This document shows positions 43,092 through 54,946 of a stretch of DNA of 64,000 nucleotides, one piece after another (position 1 is the first letter of the stretch; every line of letters starts with the position of its first letter). Under the pieces are notes generated by a model, which did no database searches, had not been told where the DNA came from, and saw only the letters and a program-made list of their open reading frames with translations. Made by a program: the position numbers and the translations under genes. This DNA is from Galeopsis tetrahit (taxonomy: Eukaryota; Streptophyta; Magnoliopsida; Lamiales; Lamiaceae). The DNA lies in contig OY776129.1 of assembly GCA_963675135.1 (NCBI GenBank), forward strand, positions 54,262,141 to 54,326,140, written 5' to 3'.

Positions 43092-45539
43092 TTAAGTCTT
43101 AGGTACCCATTTTGTTTTGGGTCCTTGGGTGTTAGTACTACCCTTGGGAACCCACATATACATTGGTCGTTTGAACAACCTTGAGCACTTGAGTTGTTTC
43201 CCTCGGGCATCACAGAACCAAATCTTACCAGTCAGCACCTTGGACTGATCTGATTTGTCCTTAGTGTCAGCTAAGTAATAGTCAAATGGTTTCCCTTTAT
43301 AAGAGTGTACATACATGATCTTTTGACTAGTTACATTCGGCCTGGGTGCATTAGCTGGTCGATGCACACGATTATATGGACCATACTCTTCTGTTCTCAC
43401 AATATCATAAGAGATAGGGGGTGCAAAGAGAACAGATTTGTTTGAAGAAGACTTCTTCTTCTTGGCTGGAGCAGCATACAGCTGAGACTGTCTCAGCCGA
43501 GATGGTCTAGGCTGTTTGCTGTTCCTCTGTACAGGCTTGGGGTTAACTTGTCCTTTGTCATTTTTGGTTTTGGGATAGTTAGCCTTAGCTGGTACAGATG
43601 CCTTTTGGTTCATATTAGGTTCATTGTGTTTAGAACACTCACCCTTTTCATGTGTCTGAGTAGTGCACTTGTTAGGTGTACTACCCCCAGCTGGAGAGGA
43701 TGTAGATGGGTTGAGTTCATAGCCAAAACCCATCTTATTGCCATTTGATCTATAATACTCAGAGATACTTTCAATAGTAGTAGAGGCTTTATTGAACTCT
43801 GATATCTTTTGATTTAGGCATTCCTTCTCCTTTTCTAAGAGCTTGTGTGCTTGGAAGAGGTCATCGAATTTGGATTGTAGTGAACGAAGTTCCTTAGTTT
43901 CTAAAGCTTGAGTTTGTAACATCCCCTCATACAACTGAGTTATTGTGGTATTTTCTTCCTTAAGAAGCTCCACTTCTCTGGTCAATCTTTCATTCATTGT
44001 GGCCAGCTCAGGGGTGTTATCAAACTTAACCTTTTTCAACTTAGCAATTTCTTTCCTTAGATCCTTATTCTCCTCTTCCACTTCTATAAAAGCTCTAGTG
44101 ACAATATCCAGATCACCTTTTACTTTTCTTAAAGATTGATAATAGGTGTCTTCTGATTCGCCTTCAAATGAGTTTATCTCATCTGATTGTGAAAAAATAG
44201 GTGAATGGAAAGTAGTAGCATAGGAGTTTACCTCATTTTCACCTATAGCCATCATAGCTAGGTCATCTGAATCATCTGAGAAGATTTGGCAGTCTGGTGA
44301 TGTAGGGAGTTCATCACTTTGATATTCAGATTCTTCAGTCACCATAGCTTTCTTGTCTGAAGTTCTTCTTGGCCTTCTTTCTTCTTTGTCATCCAAATCC
44401 AGCTCAGGACATTCATAGACATAATGTCCTGGTTTGCGACAGTTGAAGCATGATCTAGGTTTCTGATTTGAGTTGCCTTTCCTTGGAGGAGTGGCATCTC
44501 TTCTTCTAGATCCTCGGCTGTCAGATGACTCCACATCCTTTCTAGGATGTCTTTCTGGTGTTCTTTCTCTGGAACCTCTGGAGGGTGAACTTGCTCTTCT
44601 ATCTTTGTAGTTTCTATAGAATTTTCTATATTTGCTGTTGAGAGTGTTCATCCTTTCGAATCTCTTGATCATAAGAGCCATTTGTTCCTTCAGACTCATG
44701 TCTGATCCTTCACAGTCTTCTGTTTTCAGAGAGGCCTTGCCAGATGAGGTACTTGCAGCTTTTGTATTGGCTGCCTTGAAGGCTACAGTCTTGGAGGTAG
44801 ATGGGGCTGCAGTTGACTCATCACTTCCTGAGTTTTCTTCTCTGTCAAGGTCATATTCATGAGCTTTTAGGTTCTGAAATAGAGTTTGAGTAGACCACTT
44901 CTTGATATCTTGAGTATCTTTGATGATGGTCTTCTTGAGTTTCCATCTCTTGGGTAAAGAGTCCAAGATCTTCAAGTTTTTCTCTCTATTTGTATACTTC
45001 TTGCCTAGAGATTCAATCTCATTTATGATCTTTGTACATCTATTGTCCAGCTGATCAATAGTTTCTCCTGGATGCATCTTGAGGTGTTCAAACTTCTTGA
45101 CTGTTGTCGACAATTTGCTTTCCTTGATCAGCTCAGTTCCTTCACAGAGGAGTGCCAATGCCTCCCACATCTCTCTGGTTGACTCACAGTGGATGACCTT
45201 TGCAATGTACTCATTTGGAAGAGTTTGCATTATGTAATCTTGAGCAATGCTATCAAGGTTTGATTGCTTCATCTCTTCTGGTGTGAGATCCCTCATAGGC
45301 TTGGGAACCAGTTCTCCAACTGGGACTTCTGGATCACCATTTGCAGTGTTGACTGTCATGATGGTGATTGGGCCTTCAGTGATTACAGACCACATCTTGT
45401 AGTGGACTGATGTGAGATTCTTCCTCATCCTGATCTTCCAGTAATCATAATCCTCAACTGAAAACTTAGGCAACTTTCGCATGTTAGCACTCATGCTGTA
45501 TGGATTTTCAAAAACAAGTTTTTCAAAAGATCTGTTCAA
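43092..45539 (-). CDS. gag: Sirevirus C gag, 815 aa, open
   Basis: Capsid/nucleocapsid polyprotein of the second Sirevirus family. N-terminal copia gag region with YDYWKIRMRKNL and MWEALALLCEGTELIKESKL. One CCHC knuckle (CFNCRKPGHYVYEC) near residue 365. A Ser/Asp acidic stretch, a coiled coil (about 460-600) and a basic C-terminus ending KWVPKT follow. Only moderately similar to the A/B gags, but collinear with them. The start MNRSF is shared with the partial copy at 32425-32662. The frame ends ACT TAA and pol continues in frame. Confidence 0.92.
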   Translation of the reverse strand: MNRSFEKLVFENPYSMSANMRKLPKFSVEDYDYWKIRMRKNLTSVHYKMWSVITEGPITIMTVNTANGDPEVPVGELVPKPMRDLTPEEMKQSNLDSIAQDYIMQTLPNEYIAKVIHCESTREMWEALALLCEGTELIKESKLSTTVKKFEHLKMHPGETIDQLDNRCTKIINEIESLGKKYTNREKNLKILDSLPKRWKLKKTIIKDTQDIKKWSTQTLFQNLKAHEYDLDREENSGSDESTAAPSTSKTVAFKAANTKAASTSSGKASLKTEDCEGSDMSLKEQMALMIKRFERMNTLNSKYRKFYRNYKDRRASSPSRGSRERTPERHPRKDVESSDSRGSRRRDATPPRKGNSNQKPRSCFNCRKPGHYVYECPELDLDDKEERRPRRTSDKKAMVTEESEYQSDELPTSPDCQIFSDDSDDLAMMAIGENEVNSYATTFHSPIFSQSDEINSFEGESEDTYYQSLRKVKGDLDIVTRAFIEVEEENKDLRKEIAKLKKVKFDNTPELATMNERLTREVELLKEENTTITQLYEGMLQTQALETKELRSLQSKFDDLFQAHKLLEKEKECLNQKISEFNKASTTIESISEYYRSNGNKMGFGYELNPSTSSPAGGSTPNKCTTQTHEKGECSKHNEPNMNQKASVPAKANYPKTKNDKGQVNPKPVQRNSKQPRPSRLRQSQLYAAPAKKKKSSSNKSVLFAPPISYDIVRTEEYGPYNRVHRPANAPRPNVTSQKIMYVHSYKGKPFDYYLADTKDKSDQSKVLTGKIWFCDARGKQLKCSRLFKRPMYMWVPKGSTNTQGPKTKWVPKT

Positions 45540-45604
45540 GAGGACTACAGAAAGACTCCCTCAAGTCTTCTGATAATCTAGAGACAGTAGTCCGTTAGAA
45601 CCAC

Positions 45605-45617
45605 TGCTGTGATACCA
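45605..45617 (-). other. Primer binding site, Sirevirus C, right
   Basis: TGGTATCACAGCA in element sense, two bases from the LTR end. Identical to the left copy. Confidence 0.85.
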
Positions 45618-45619
45618 CT

Positions 45620-47059
45620 TGTTGGTCCCTGAACGAGTAGTGAATGGGTTTAAAGTCTAGAGGGGAGGGGTGAATAGACTTAAAAACTTTTTCAAACAGA
45701 GTTGGGAACCTCTTCTGATTGCTATGTCAACTGGACTGCAAGTCTGCTGGTCCAGATGACTATAGTGATTTGACTGAGGAGGTTATATGCGGAATTATGG
45801 TGGCCCTGGTTTAGACTCGTTCTTGTAACTTGTTTTACTTAATGAAAATACTCAGCTGATGCTGGTTTGAAAGTTATGGCCTTGTTTTGAAGAGTGTTGA
45901 AATCACAGTATGCACTATATAATAATGAATGTAAAGGCAGAAATGTAAAGTGCAGAAAGTAAATAACACCGGATTTATAGTGGTTCGGATATACGTTCCT
46001 ACGTCCACTCTCACGTCCTAACGTGATGTTTAATCCCTTTAATTTCCACAAATTACAAGGGTCTTGACCTTTATAGTCCCAAGGTTAGGACTTTGAGATC
46101 TGAGCCGTCCTAACAGCTACGGTCTCCACAAGTGATTGTAAGCACTTGCACTTTAAGGGGTTTCAAAAACTTTAACCTTTCGGTGAGGGTTTGGGGTTTT
46201 TGAGGTGTATCCAACTAATGGTTCAAGCTTATAGTTTGCTTAACCACTATGCCTAAAACAATTGATATACAATATGAACAGGTTTCAGGTTCTTAAGGGT
46301 TGGATAGAAATCACTTAAGAGCTATAGATAATCTAATGGTTTCTGGCTCTTTTGAGAATTCTTAGAACTGTATGGCTTTAGCTTTGATTGCTTGCTTGGC
46401 TTGTTGAATTCTCTCTTGTGACTTCACACTTTGTGATTTCTCATCCTCTTGTATTTATAATGGAGATTGGTTGCAACTAGCCGTTGGAGTTGACTAGCCG
46501 TTTGAGCAATCTTTCCATAATAGCTTGATTCCTTGATTCCAGCCGCTTGATTGCTTCAATCCTGGGATCATGTCAATCTTCTAAATAAGGTAGGTCTTCG
46601 TTTGAATTGCAAGATGACTTAGGAATCAGCCGAGTCCTGGAAGAGCACATAGTCTTCTGATCTGTACTTCTAGTCTTCTGACTACTCTTCTGGCCTTAGG
46701 TCTTCTGTCTTCTGATATCAGACGAGTAACACTCTTCTGATCTGGAAATTCTTTGTACTGCTTTTAGGCCATCTTCAATCTGGGACTCCATCAGATAGGT
46801 AGGTATACAAGCACCTTAACTTATCTGGTCTTCAAGGATCTTCTAGTCTTCATGTCTTCTACTCTTCTCATCTTGAGGATAGGCATGTAAGCCAGGACTG
46901 TGCTGATCAGCTGATATCAATACAGTTGATCACACAAGACTAGTCTAAGTTGTTCTATACAAGTCAGCTGATCCTATTACATTTATAAACTCTAAGTGTT
47001 TTGGCCATCAAAACTATTCTAACATCAAGTGGGGCTTAGGATGAATTTATATCCCAACA
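45620..47059 (-). repeat. Sirevirus C LTR, right copy (1440 bp)
   Basis: Same length as the left LTR and nearly identical; the differences I noticed by eye are about four. It acts as 5' LTR for the complete C element. On its right, instead of host DNA, there is again PPT and third ORF. TATA-like ATTATAAATAC is at 46451-46461. The U5 inverted repeat at 45649-45685 has one arm altered. Confidence 0.93.
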
Positions 47060-49117
47060 ATTTCCCCCTTTTTGATGAAGCCAAAACTATACTTGATAAA
47101 TGCTCTTAATGAAATAAGATAAGAGTTTATAACATGCTAAGACTGAAGCATCTGATGAAGACAATGAGAGTTTGTCTTGTAAGCAGAAAGAACTAGAACT
47201 TGAATATAGATAGAACTTTTACAGATTACAAGTAATAGTTTCTTTAAACTTCTAAGCTGGTCTTCATCAGGTCTTCTGATCTTCAAATGCGGTAGGCAAG
47301 GTACAGACGAGCTCGAACTTCTTCCATGTGCTGTACATCTGTAACATTCTCCTCTTCATAGATCTTGTACAGAATCTTCTTGATTTCTATCATGTTGGCT
47401 CTTCCTGAATCCAGAAGGGGTGCATCCCATTTGGGTTCTTCAGGAGTTAGGATTCTGCAGTTGTCAAGTCCTTTGGCTGTCTTGACAATTTCTTCCCAGA
47501 ACTCTGGATCTTCAATGTTCATGAACTGGGAGAATTGAAGAAATTCTTCTTCATAAGAAGGGAGAGGACCAAATTTCCTTACTATGTGGTGTTGAATTTG
47601 CCACTTCTTCTTCAGGGGATACCATCTTGGTAGCTCATCTTGAAGGGCTAAGTAATCCACATAATTGCTGTCAAACACTAGGACACTGTCTTCTTGTGCT
47701 TTGTCCTTCATTGCTTTCCTGAGTTTGGCAATTCTTCTTTCAAATTTGGCTTTGACTGCCTTCGCATCATTCAGCTTCTTTTGCTTAAGCTCTTGAGCTT
47801 CAAGTAATTTCTTTTTCTTCAACTCTAGAGCCTCTTTCTCTTCTGCAGTAGGCTCTGCTGGAGCTGATTTCTTGCTGGTCTGAGCTGACTGAGCTTGCTC
47901 ATCTGTCTTTCTTTTCCTTGTCATTCTCTTTTCAGAAACTTGTTCTACAGGAGCAGTGATCTGTAGACTCTTGGCAGGAGCTTGAGTGGGTGCTTGAGTA
48001 TCTTCTAGAGCAATTTCTTTGTCTTTGCCTTGCCTGTTCTTGATTTTGCTCTTTAAACCACCCAAGGTTTCAGTCAAGTCATCTTGTGCTACTACCAGTT
48101 CAGCTTGCTGGGCAGTAGACTTCTCTAGAGCCTTTATCAACATATCTTCCCCCTTTTTGGCTTCAGCAAGTGCAGCCGCAAAAGGCTTCATGGAATTCAT
48201 GATTTCCACTTTCAGAGTTTGTTTCAGTGCCATGGCATTGACCTTGGCAACTTGGGTCAGATGGGTCATGCTGTGCTCTAGAACTTCAGCATGTGAATTG
48301 GAGGAGGAGGCAGCTTCAAATCTAGTTGTAAGAGCTTCCAACTTGGCTGTTGTTTCCTTCAGCTGAGTCTGCAGTTTCTCATTCTCCTCTGCAGCTGTTT
48401 TAAGAAGAGCTTGTCCTTCAGTGGCTCTTGCTTCAGCATCCTCAATTCTTGTCTTGTAGGTGGTCTCCATGCGGTGCATCTCATCAGTGTAAAGATCAGC
48501 AAACCTTTTGGAGGTGTCGGCTGATGACTTCTGATAGGTACTCAAGTATTCTCCTATCTGCTGATGAAGTGCTTCACCAAACTTGTCTTCAACATCAAGA
48601 ATCTGGTCATGAAGACGAGTCTTCTGTTCCCTTGCAGCTTTCTCAACATATCTTCCTAGCTGCAGGCCTAAACCTTTCTCAAAGTGCAAGTCTATTGCAG
48701 CTTTGACCTGGGAGCAGATGTCTGCTGTAAGGTCAACAAATGGGGTAGAGGTAGAGGGTGTACCTTGAGGCTTTGGATGAACAATAATTGCTTTGCCTCT
48801 CTCTTCGGCTGATAGGTACTCCTCATTGAGGTAGCAGGTAGTGGCCTTAGTCAGATGGGTCATGATTCGTCTGCCTGCATCCTCTTGATTGTCAATGAAG
48901 TGAGTCAGATCGTCTGAAGGTCTGAAGTGAGCTGGTACTCTGAGTACTTCTCTTTCAATCTCTTCTTTGTCAGCTGGTGCAGCTGAGTCTTCAGCAGGGG
49001 CAGCTGAGTCTTCCACCAAGGCTGGTGCAGCTGATTCCTTCATCTTTGCTTGTTCAGCTGTCTGCTGATCCGATGAACTTACTGGAATAGGGACATCAGC
49101 AGTGGAGACTCCTAGGA
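47060..49117 (-). pseudogene. Second copy of Sirevirus C third ORF, 3' part only
   Basis: PPT and 3' untranslated sequence (47060-47282), then the C-terminal 610 or so codons of the third ORF. It is almost identical to 34183-36238. The copy is cut at about 49117 (CTAGGA) and joined to RNase H of element D on the other strand. The open frame runs on to 49199 through antisense RNase H, giving an artificial 28-residue start. Confidence 0.9.
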
Positions 49118-49481
49118 CACAGTGGCTACTTCCACCACTGAAGCTGAGTATGTTGCAGCTGGAAGTTGTTGTGCTTAAATCCTTTGGTTGAGACAACAAC
49201 TCAGAGATTACAAAGTCAACTCTACTGAAGTGCCAATATTTTGTGATAACAACAGTGCAATTGCAATATCACAAAATCCTGTCTTACACACAAGATGCAA
49301 ACATGTGGACATCAAGCATCACTTCATTAGAGATCATGTGGAGAAGAAAGACATTAAGCTGGTCAAGATCCACACAGATCATCAAAAAGCTGATATTCTA
49401 ACAAAGCAACTTGTAGAAGCAAGGTTTCTGGAGCTATCAGCAGAGTTGGGATTACTTGATCCAGGGAAGTTGGACAAGTAA
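49118..49481 (+). pseudogene. pol: Sirevirus D RNase H, C-terminal fragment
   Basis: Retains STTEAEYVAAGSC, CDNNSAIAISQNP and KHHFIRDHVEKKD, ending LLDPGKLDK as in B. A TAA at 49176-49178 interrupts the frame. The 5' part of pol is gone at the junction with the C array. Confidence 0.9.
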
Positions 49482-50179
49482 AACCCATTGAAGTTAATGG
49501 GATAAAAGTAACTGAATTAGTTTTCAGTAGACTTGGTCAAGTCTACTGAAGTTCAGAAGAGATGATCACAATTACTCAGGACACTTGTCCATTGAATCTC
49601 AGGACACTTGTCCACATCTTTTCAGGACACTTGTCCTAGTGGGGTCAGATAAGTTGTCTTGGCTATCAAACTATTTCCTTGGTTTGATAAGCACCTATTT
49701 TGGGTAATCACTGTCTACCTTGATACCTATCCCAATTACAGATATCATCACTGTGGGATTTAATTTGTCCCCCACCCAAAAGATCGCTTTCCATGCATTA
49801 AATGCCAAGATTTAACTCTTGTTTGCATTACACTTTTCAAGCCATGATCTATCTCGAAAACTCCCCATCCATTAACTAATATTAAATAACTTCCACGTTT
49901 TGAATAAAACCAATAACTCACTGTTACATTGGTTTTTGACCTTTGGATCAAAACTGGCCAACTCCCCTGAAGTTAATCCTGGCCGTCCAAATGTGTTTTC
50001 CATTTTTTACAACAGTTGAAAACTCACAAAACTCACCAACTCATTGACAAACATTCTTTTTAGAATATTCTCAAGTCTTAAGACCCCCCACAAACTCTTC
50101 TTCCCCAAGTATTCGAAACCCTAGCTCATTTTCTTCAAACTCTCTCAAAACTCTCTCAAAGTCATTTCTGAAACCTTCA
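49482..50179 (+). promoter_or_regulatory. Spacer between pol and third ORF of Sirevirus D, with phased triple repeat
   Basis: TCAGGACACTTGTCC occurs at 49576, 49599 and 49622, exactly 23 bp apart. The core GGACACTTGTCC matches its own reverse complement at 10 of 12 positions. The arrangement is conserved in B. No gene was seen in the rest of the spacer. Confidence 0.75.
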
Positions 50180-53100
50180 ATGGCTCCCAAAGTTAGACCA
50201 GAAATGATCATTGATTTCTCCAACAAGGCTCTAGACCTTGATTTTGGATACTTAAGCAACAAAAACAGTCTTCATTTTGAGCCCATAGTATCATTTGAGA
50301 GTGAGGATCCTGAAATTACACCAACCCTGAGATGGTTGAGAAGAGCTGGATTACAAAGGTTTATGGAGGGTAGACCAAGTTCTTGCTTGGAAAACTACAT
50401 GGCTGAGTTCTTTGCCTTTCTCAAATGGAGAGGTAAGCCTGAAGATGGTGAAATTTCCACCAGACTGTCATATGTGGCAGAAGGAGAGGAGGAAGAGAGA
50501 TTTCATAGAGTGAAATTCTCTTCAGAAGATCTTGAAGGAGCTTTTGGATTGCCTTCTGAAGGAAGGAATCCAGAAGTTTATGGTACTGGACTTGAAGATG
50601 AAATAGCTCAAGAATGGCTATTAGTACCAGGCCCTCTCTCTTCAACACAGAACAAGAAGACTCTCAAGCCAGAATTTCTCAATCTATTTGAGGTAATCAC
50701 TAAGAGTCTTATGAGCAATACTGGAAGCTTGGAGCGGGTCAGCCATCCAAGAATCAGAATTATGGCTGCAGTAATTGATGCTAGTGACAAAGGCATCAAG
50801 TTTGATTGGAGGACCTTAATCATGTCTGAAATGATGAAGGAAAAGGCCAAGTTCAAGGTGAAAACTCACAATAAGGTTGTGCTAGAAGGGAAACTCAAGT
50901 ATTGCACCAGGGCAAGCTTGTTGATTGAAAGGTTCTCCCATTATTCTCAAATGCAAACCTTTGCAAAGCCCCTCCCAGCCCAAAAGATTCTGTTTAGAAA
51001 GCTCAGCAAGAAAACTGAGCAAAGGAGGATGCTAATGGCCAAACCTACTGAAGAAAAGGTGGAGGAGAAGCCAAAGTTGAAAAAGAGGACAAAGGCCAGA
51101 GTGGTAAAGACAAGGAAGATGTCTCAAATCCCCTCAGAAGACACCACTGGAGCCTCAACTGAGATTGAAGATGTTGCTGAAGAAGGTGTGAAAGTGCCTT
51201 CTGATCATTCAGAAGAGTTGAGACAGAAATATAATGAGACTAGACAAAAGTTTAGAGGTGATAAGAGGATCAGGGAAGTTGTCCCTAAAAAAGATGGTGA
51301 AGGTAGTGGGAGCAGTAGAGCCAGCAAGAGAAGGGCCAAGCCTACTGAAAAAGTGTTGGAGCTTCAGGAGGAAAGGTCTCTCCAACTTGCTCTTAGAGAA
51401 AGCAGAGCTGAAAGCAGGACCAAATCCAAGTCAAGGACCAACTCATCTGGTTCTGGAACTCCAGAATCCAGGGTCCCTGAAGGTCAACCAATAGAGACCA
51501 ATATCCCTGAAATTCAGAACCCTGAGCCCAACTCCCCTGAAACCCACATAACCCCAACCAATCAACCTATCACCCCTATCAATCTTACAAAGAGATATTC
51601 TCCAGAAAGGAGTGTGCAAAGAAGTGGGATAGATGTGCTAGCAGATATAGCAGTAGATGAGACAAGATTGCATTCTCCCCTTGACTCATCTATGCTCAAC
51701 TACTCAAAGCTTTTAGAAGCTGCACTCTTTGAACCAACCCACTTGAGCAAAGCCCCTTCAGATCCATTGCTCTCAAAAGCAACTGAAGTTCCTTCAATTG
51801 CAACCAATCCTTCTAAAGCCAATATCCCTGAACTCAACCTTCCTGAAGCCACTTTAGGAAAACCCAAAGCCAACTCCCCTATAACCCAAAGTCCCCATTC
51901 TAGTGGAGATGAGGAGGAGTATACATATGAAAGTATGCTCAGAGGTGGAGCCAAGGCTACTGTGGACAGTTTGTATCCACAGCTTGCTGAATTTCCAAGA
52001 ATTCAGAAGACATTCCATGATTTGAGGATGCTTGTTGATGTGAAAGACAAGACTATTATGGAGATATCACAAGTCATCCAAGATAAAGGTGCAAACTGGT
52101 GGCAAGTGGAGGAGAGCAGATTACTACACTTTGCTAGTGTGATGAAAACAAGATTCCTTACTGATGAGGAAGTTTTTGCAAAGCTGGTAGATGATAAGAT
52201 CATTGAGGAGAAAGAAAGGAAAGCTAAGGGAATCAAACACCCTGATAGCAGCTCAAATGATGATGATTCCCCTGATGATCCCTCAAACCCCAACCCTCCT
52301 GAAACCCCTCAAGCCAACCTCCCTGAATCTACTCAACCCAAGTCTTCTGTAGCAGACAGACTCTCAAACCCCCCTAGAACCTATCATAGGAAAGGCTCTG
52401 TATCTTCAGAGGTGTTGACCAATGGTGGTAACACAACCAAAGACACATCTGCCAATGAAGGTTCTTCTGAACCCAAGGCACAGCCTAAGGATGTTGAGGT
52501 TCCTATAATAGAGGCTGGTTTGATTAAGGCCTATTCAGTGTCAGGAGAGTTGGACACTGATCAGCCCTTAATCATTCAGGATGACTCAGTGGCTGCTGAT
52601 ATAAGCACTGTGATCTCCCCACAACTGCCATCTTTGAACCTTGTTGAAGGTGGAGATACTACAGGTTTAGGTGATGGAGTTGAAAAGGAAAATGTAGTGG
52701 AAAAACCAGAGGATGATAGAGAGGTGGTGATTACTAGAATAGTGAGTGTACCACCAAATGAGGGTGATATAAGTGAGGAAGGACAGGCTATTCTTGAAGT
52801 CAAATCTGAACTTCAAGAATCCCTTGATGAGAGGAGGCCTGATTCCTTGTGTGAGGACATTTTTACCGAAGGGAGAAAAGAAATAGTTGAAAATGAGAAG
52901 AAGACTGCTGATGTATCAGAGTCTTATGAAAAAGAAATTGAGGGAGATAAGTGTGTTTTTACTGACTCATTTGATTTGTCTGACATTGCAGGAATAAGTT
53001 TTGAACAAATCTTTGCAGATGATCTCTTGACAGATGCTCCCATCCATGTTGATTCTGGATCAGCACAAGCCCTACTTGGCTTGCAATCAACAAAGTTGGA

Positions 53101-54946
53101 TTCCTTGGCTCAACAAGTTCAATCAGCTCATGCAGAAACTTCTGGAGCATTAGATGAGCATGGAAGAACTTTGGCATCTGTGGAAATGAGGCTAACTGGC
53201 TCTGAGGATGTGGTATTACCCACATTGGAAGCAAGAATTGAAGGAGTGGAATCTGGTCTTCAAACCATCTCCACTGAAGTTCACAAAGCCAAAGTCAGTA
53301 TGGAGAACATCTCAAAGGAGGTCAAAAAGGATCAAAAGCTGCTTAGAGATAACCACAATGCAAATGTTCAAGCTATCAGATTGACCATTAAGCAAGCTCT
53401 TGGCAAGAAGACAACCTTGTAAAAGAAAAGAGCAGAGGCACAAAGACTTGCTATGGTGAAAGCAGCTTCAGAGAAATTTTCCCAAGAAGTGTTGACCAAC
53501 ATTGCTGAAGGTGCAGTGGCCAACCTCACTAAGATCCTTAAGGCCCAACTGGATGCATCTCTTAAAGCAACCATGGAGGAGGTTGTCCAACAAAAGATGA
53601 AGCTTGTTCTAGCTTTTCTTAGCTTGAGCAGTGACAGAATGCAAAATATACATGATGAAAATGTATATTTGTTGGAGGAGATGAAGTCTCTATCCCAAGC
53701 CCAGTCCTTGATGGCATCAACTATGAGTGAGCTCAAACCTGAATGTTTTGATGTTGCCAAAAAGGGGGAAAGGGAAAGAGCAAGAGCAAAAGGTGCCTTA
53801 GTGATTGGAAGCCCAGTCAAAGGTAAGGACAAAGTTCCTGAGGGAAAAGGGAAAGAGCCAGCAGTGCTAAACTTAGAAGAATTGGATGAAGAAGAGCAGT
53901 TAGCACTTGCTTTGAAAAACTCAATGGCCTCAGCTCAAGAGGAAAGAGTGAGGTTACAGCAAAGGCCAGGTGGTGAAGTGTCTGGTTGGGACAAAGATGC
54001 TGAAGGTGTCCAAACTAGAGGAAAGATCAAGAGGGCAAAAGGAAAGAAAAGACAAGCTGAGACATTCACTGACTCTCCCAACAGCCTTGATCTACCACCT
54101 GAATTCAGAATTGATGATGATGAACCTATCTCCAAGAAGACCAAAGTTGCTGAAAAGGACAAGAATGCTGAAGTGTCCAAGACTGCTGAAAAAGACAAGT
54201 CTTCTGAGAAGGAAAAGTCTACTGAGACTAAGTCCACTGAAGGTGCCAAAGCTTCTGAAGATGTAGAGGAGCTGTATGAAGAAGGCTTTGGACCAGGACC
54301 TAAGAAGAAGAAAGTGGTGGTGCTAAATGATCCATCAAAGCTGTTTCATAAAGGGTATGGCAAAGACCCTGAAACTCAACAGAAACTGGCCGTGATGAGG
54401 GCCCAAGAAAAGATGGATTTGATGGATGAAGCACAAAGAGCAAGAGATAAAAGAAGAGCAGACTTTCAGAAACCAAGAAGGAAGAGAGCAACTTACAACA
54501 AGATGAAACCACAGCTATTAATCCCAATGGACACCAAATATCCTCACTTGGATAAATGGGTGCCAATTCAGCTGAATGACTCATGGGAGGAAGCTAAAAG
54601 GGAGTTTGTCTATGATTACTATGTCATTGACAGATGGAATGGAAAGGATGCCAACTCCACTTTTGCTGAGTTCATGATAGAGTACTACAGAGAGCTTTAT
54701 CAACAACTACTTGCAGCTGCTGATATTGCAAGATTTGAACTCACAGCTCCCAAGCCAATCATATACATGCCTCCAAAGCTTGAAGGATGGATTGACCAGG
54801 CAAGAATTCTGAAGGAATTTACTGAAATCCTCAAGCTGAACAAGATGGTTCTTGGACCTAAGGGAACAAACCAAGAAGCCATGGCACTGAAGAAGAGAGT
54901 GTGGGCACAATATGGGATGGTGCCACCTCCTGAGGATGATCTCTGA
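50180..54946 (+). pseudogene. Sirevirus D third ORF, 1,588 codons, one stop
   Basis: Begins MAPKVRPEM and runs to 54946, broken only by a TAA at 53420-53422 (codon 1081). Residues 1-300: conserved domain shared with the C element. 300-650: basic clusters and repeated motifs such as NSPE and NIPE. 650-930: acidic and Ser/Pro-rich. 935-1080: heptad-like coiled coil with no Pro after LPTLEARIEGVESG. 1200-1430: Lys/Glu-rich with PSKLFHKGYGKDPE. 1437-1588: conserved end with PHLDKWVPIQL and EFMIEYYRELYQQLL. No membrane segment, protease or polymerase motif was found. The length is far beyond a usual copia accessory ORF. Family role unknown; a structural or RNA-binding scaffold is only a guess. Confidence 0.85.

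Larger units (their letters stand above)
32425..49117 (-). mobile_element. Sirevirus C tandem array, 1.3 periods
   Basis: Reading left to right: the start of gag and its leader (32425-32742), LTR, complete internal region (34183-45619), a second LTR, then the 3' part of the third ORF (47060-49117). The period is 12,877 bp. Both LTRs have a PBS/gag side on the left and a PPT/third-ORF side on the right. A simple insertion would have host DNA outside each LTR, so this is a slice through a longer tandem repeat or circle. The two LTRs and the duplicated third-ORF segment differ at only a handful of positions, so the duplication is recent. Confidence 0.88.

Noticed and set aside
49188..49481. Apparently complete 97-residue plus-strand protein
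   Set aside because: It is the C-terminal end of RNase H downstream of a stop codon, not an independent gene.
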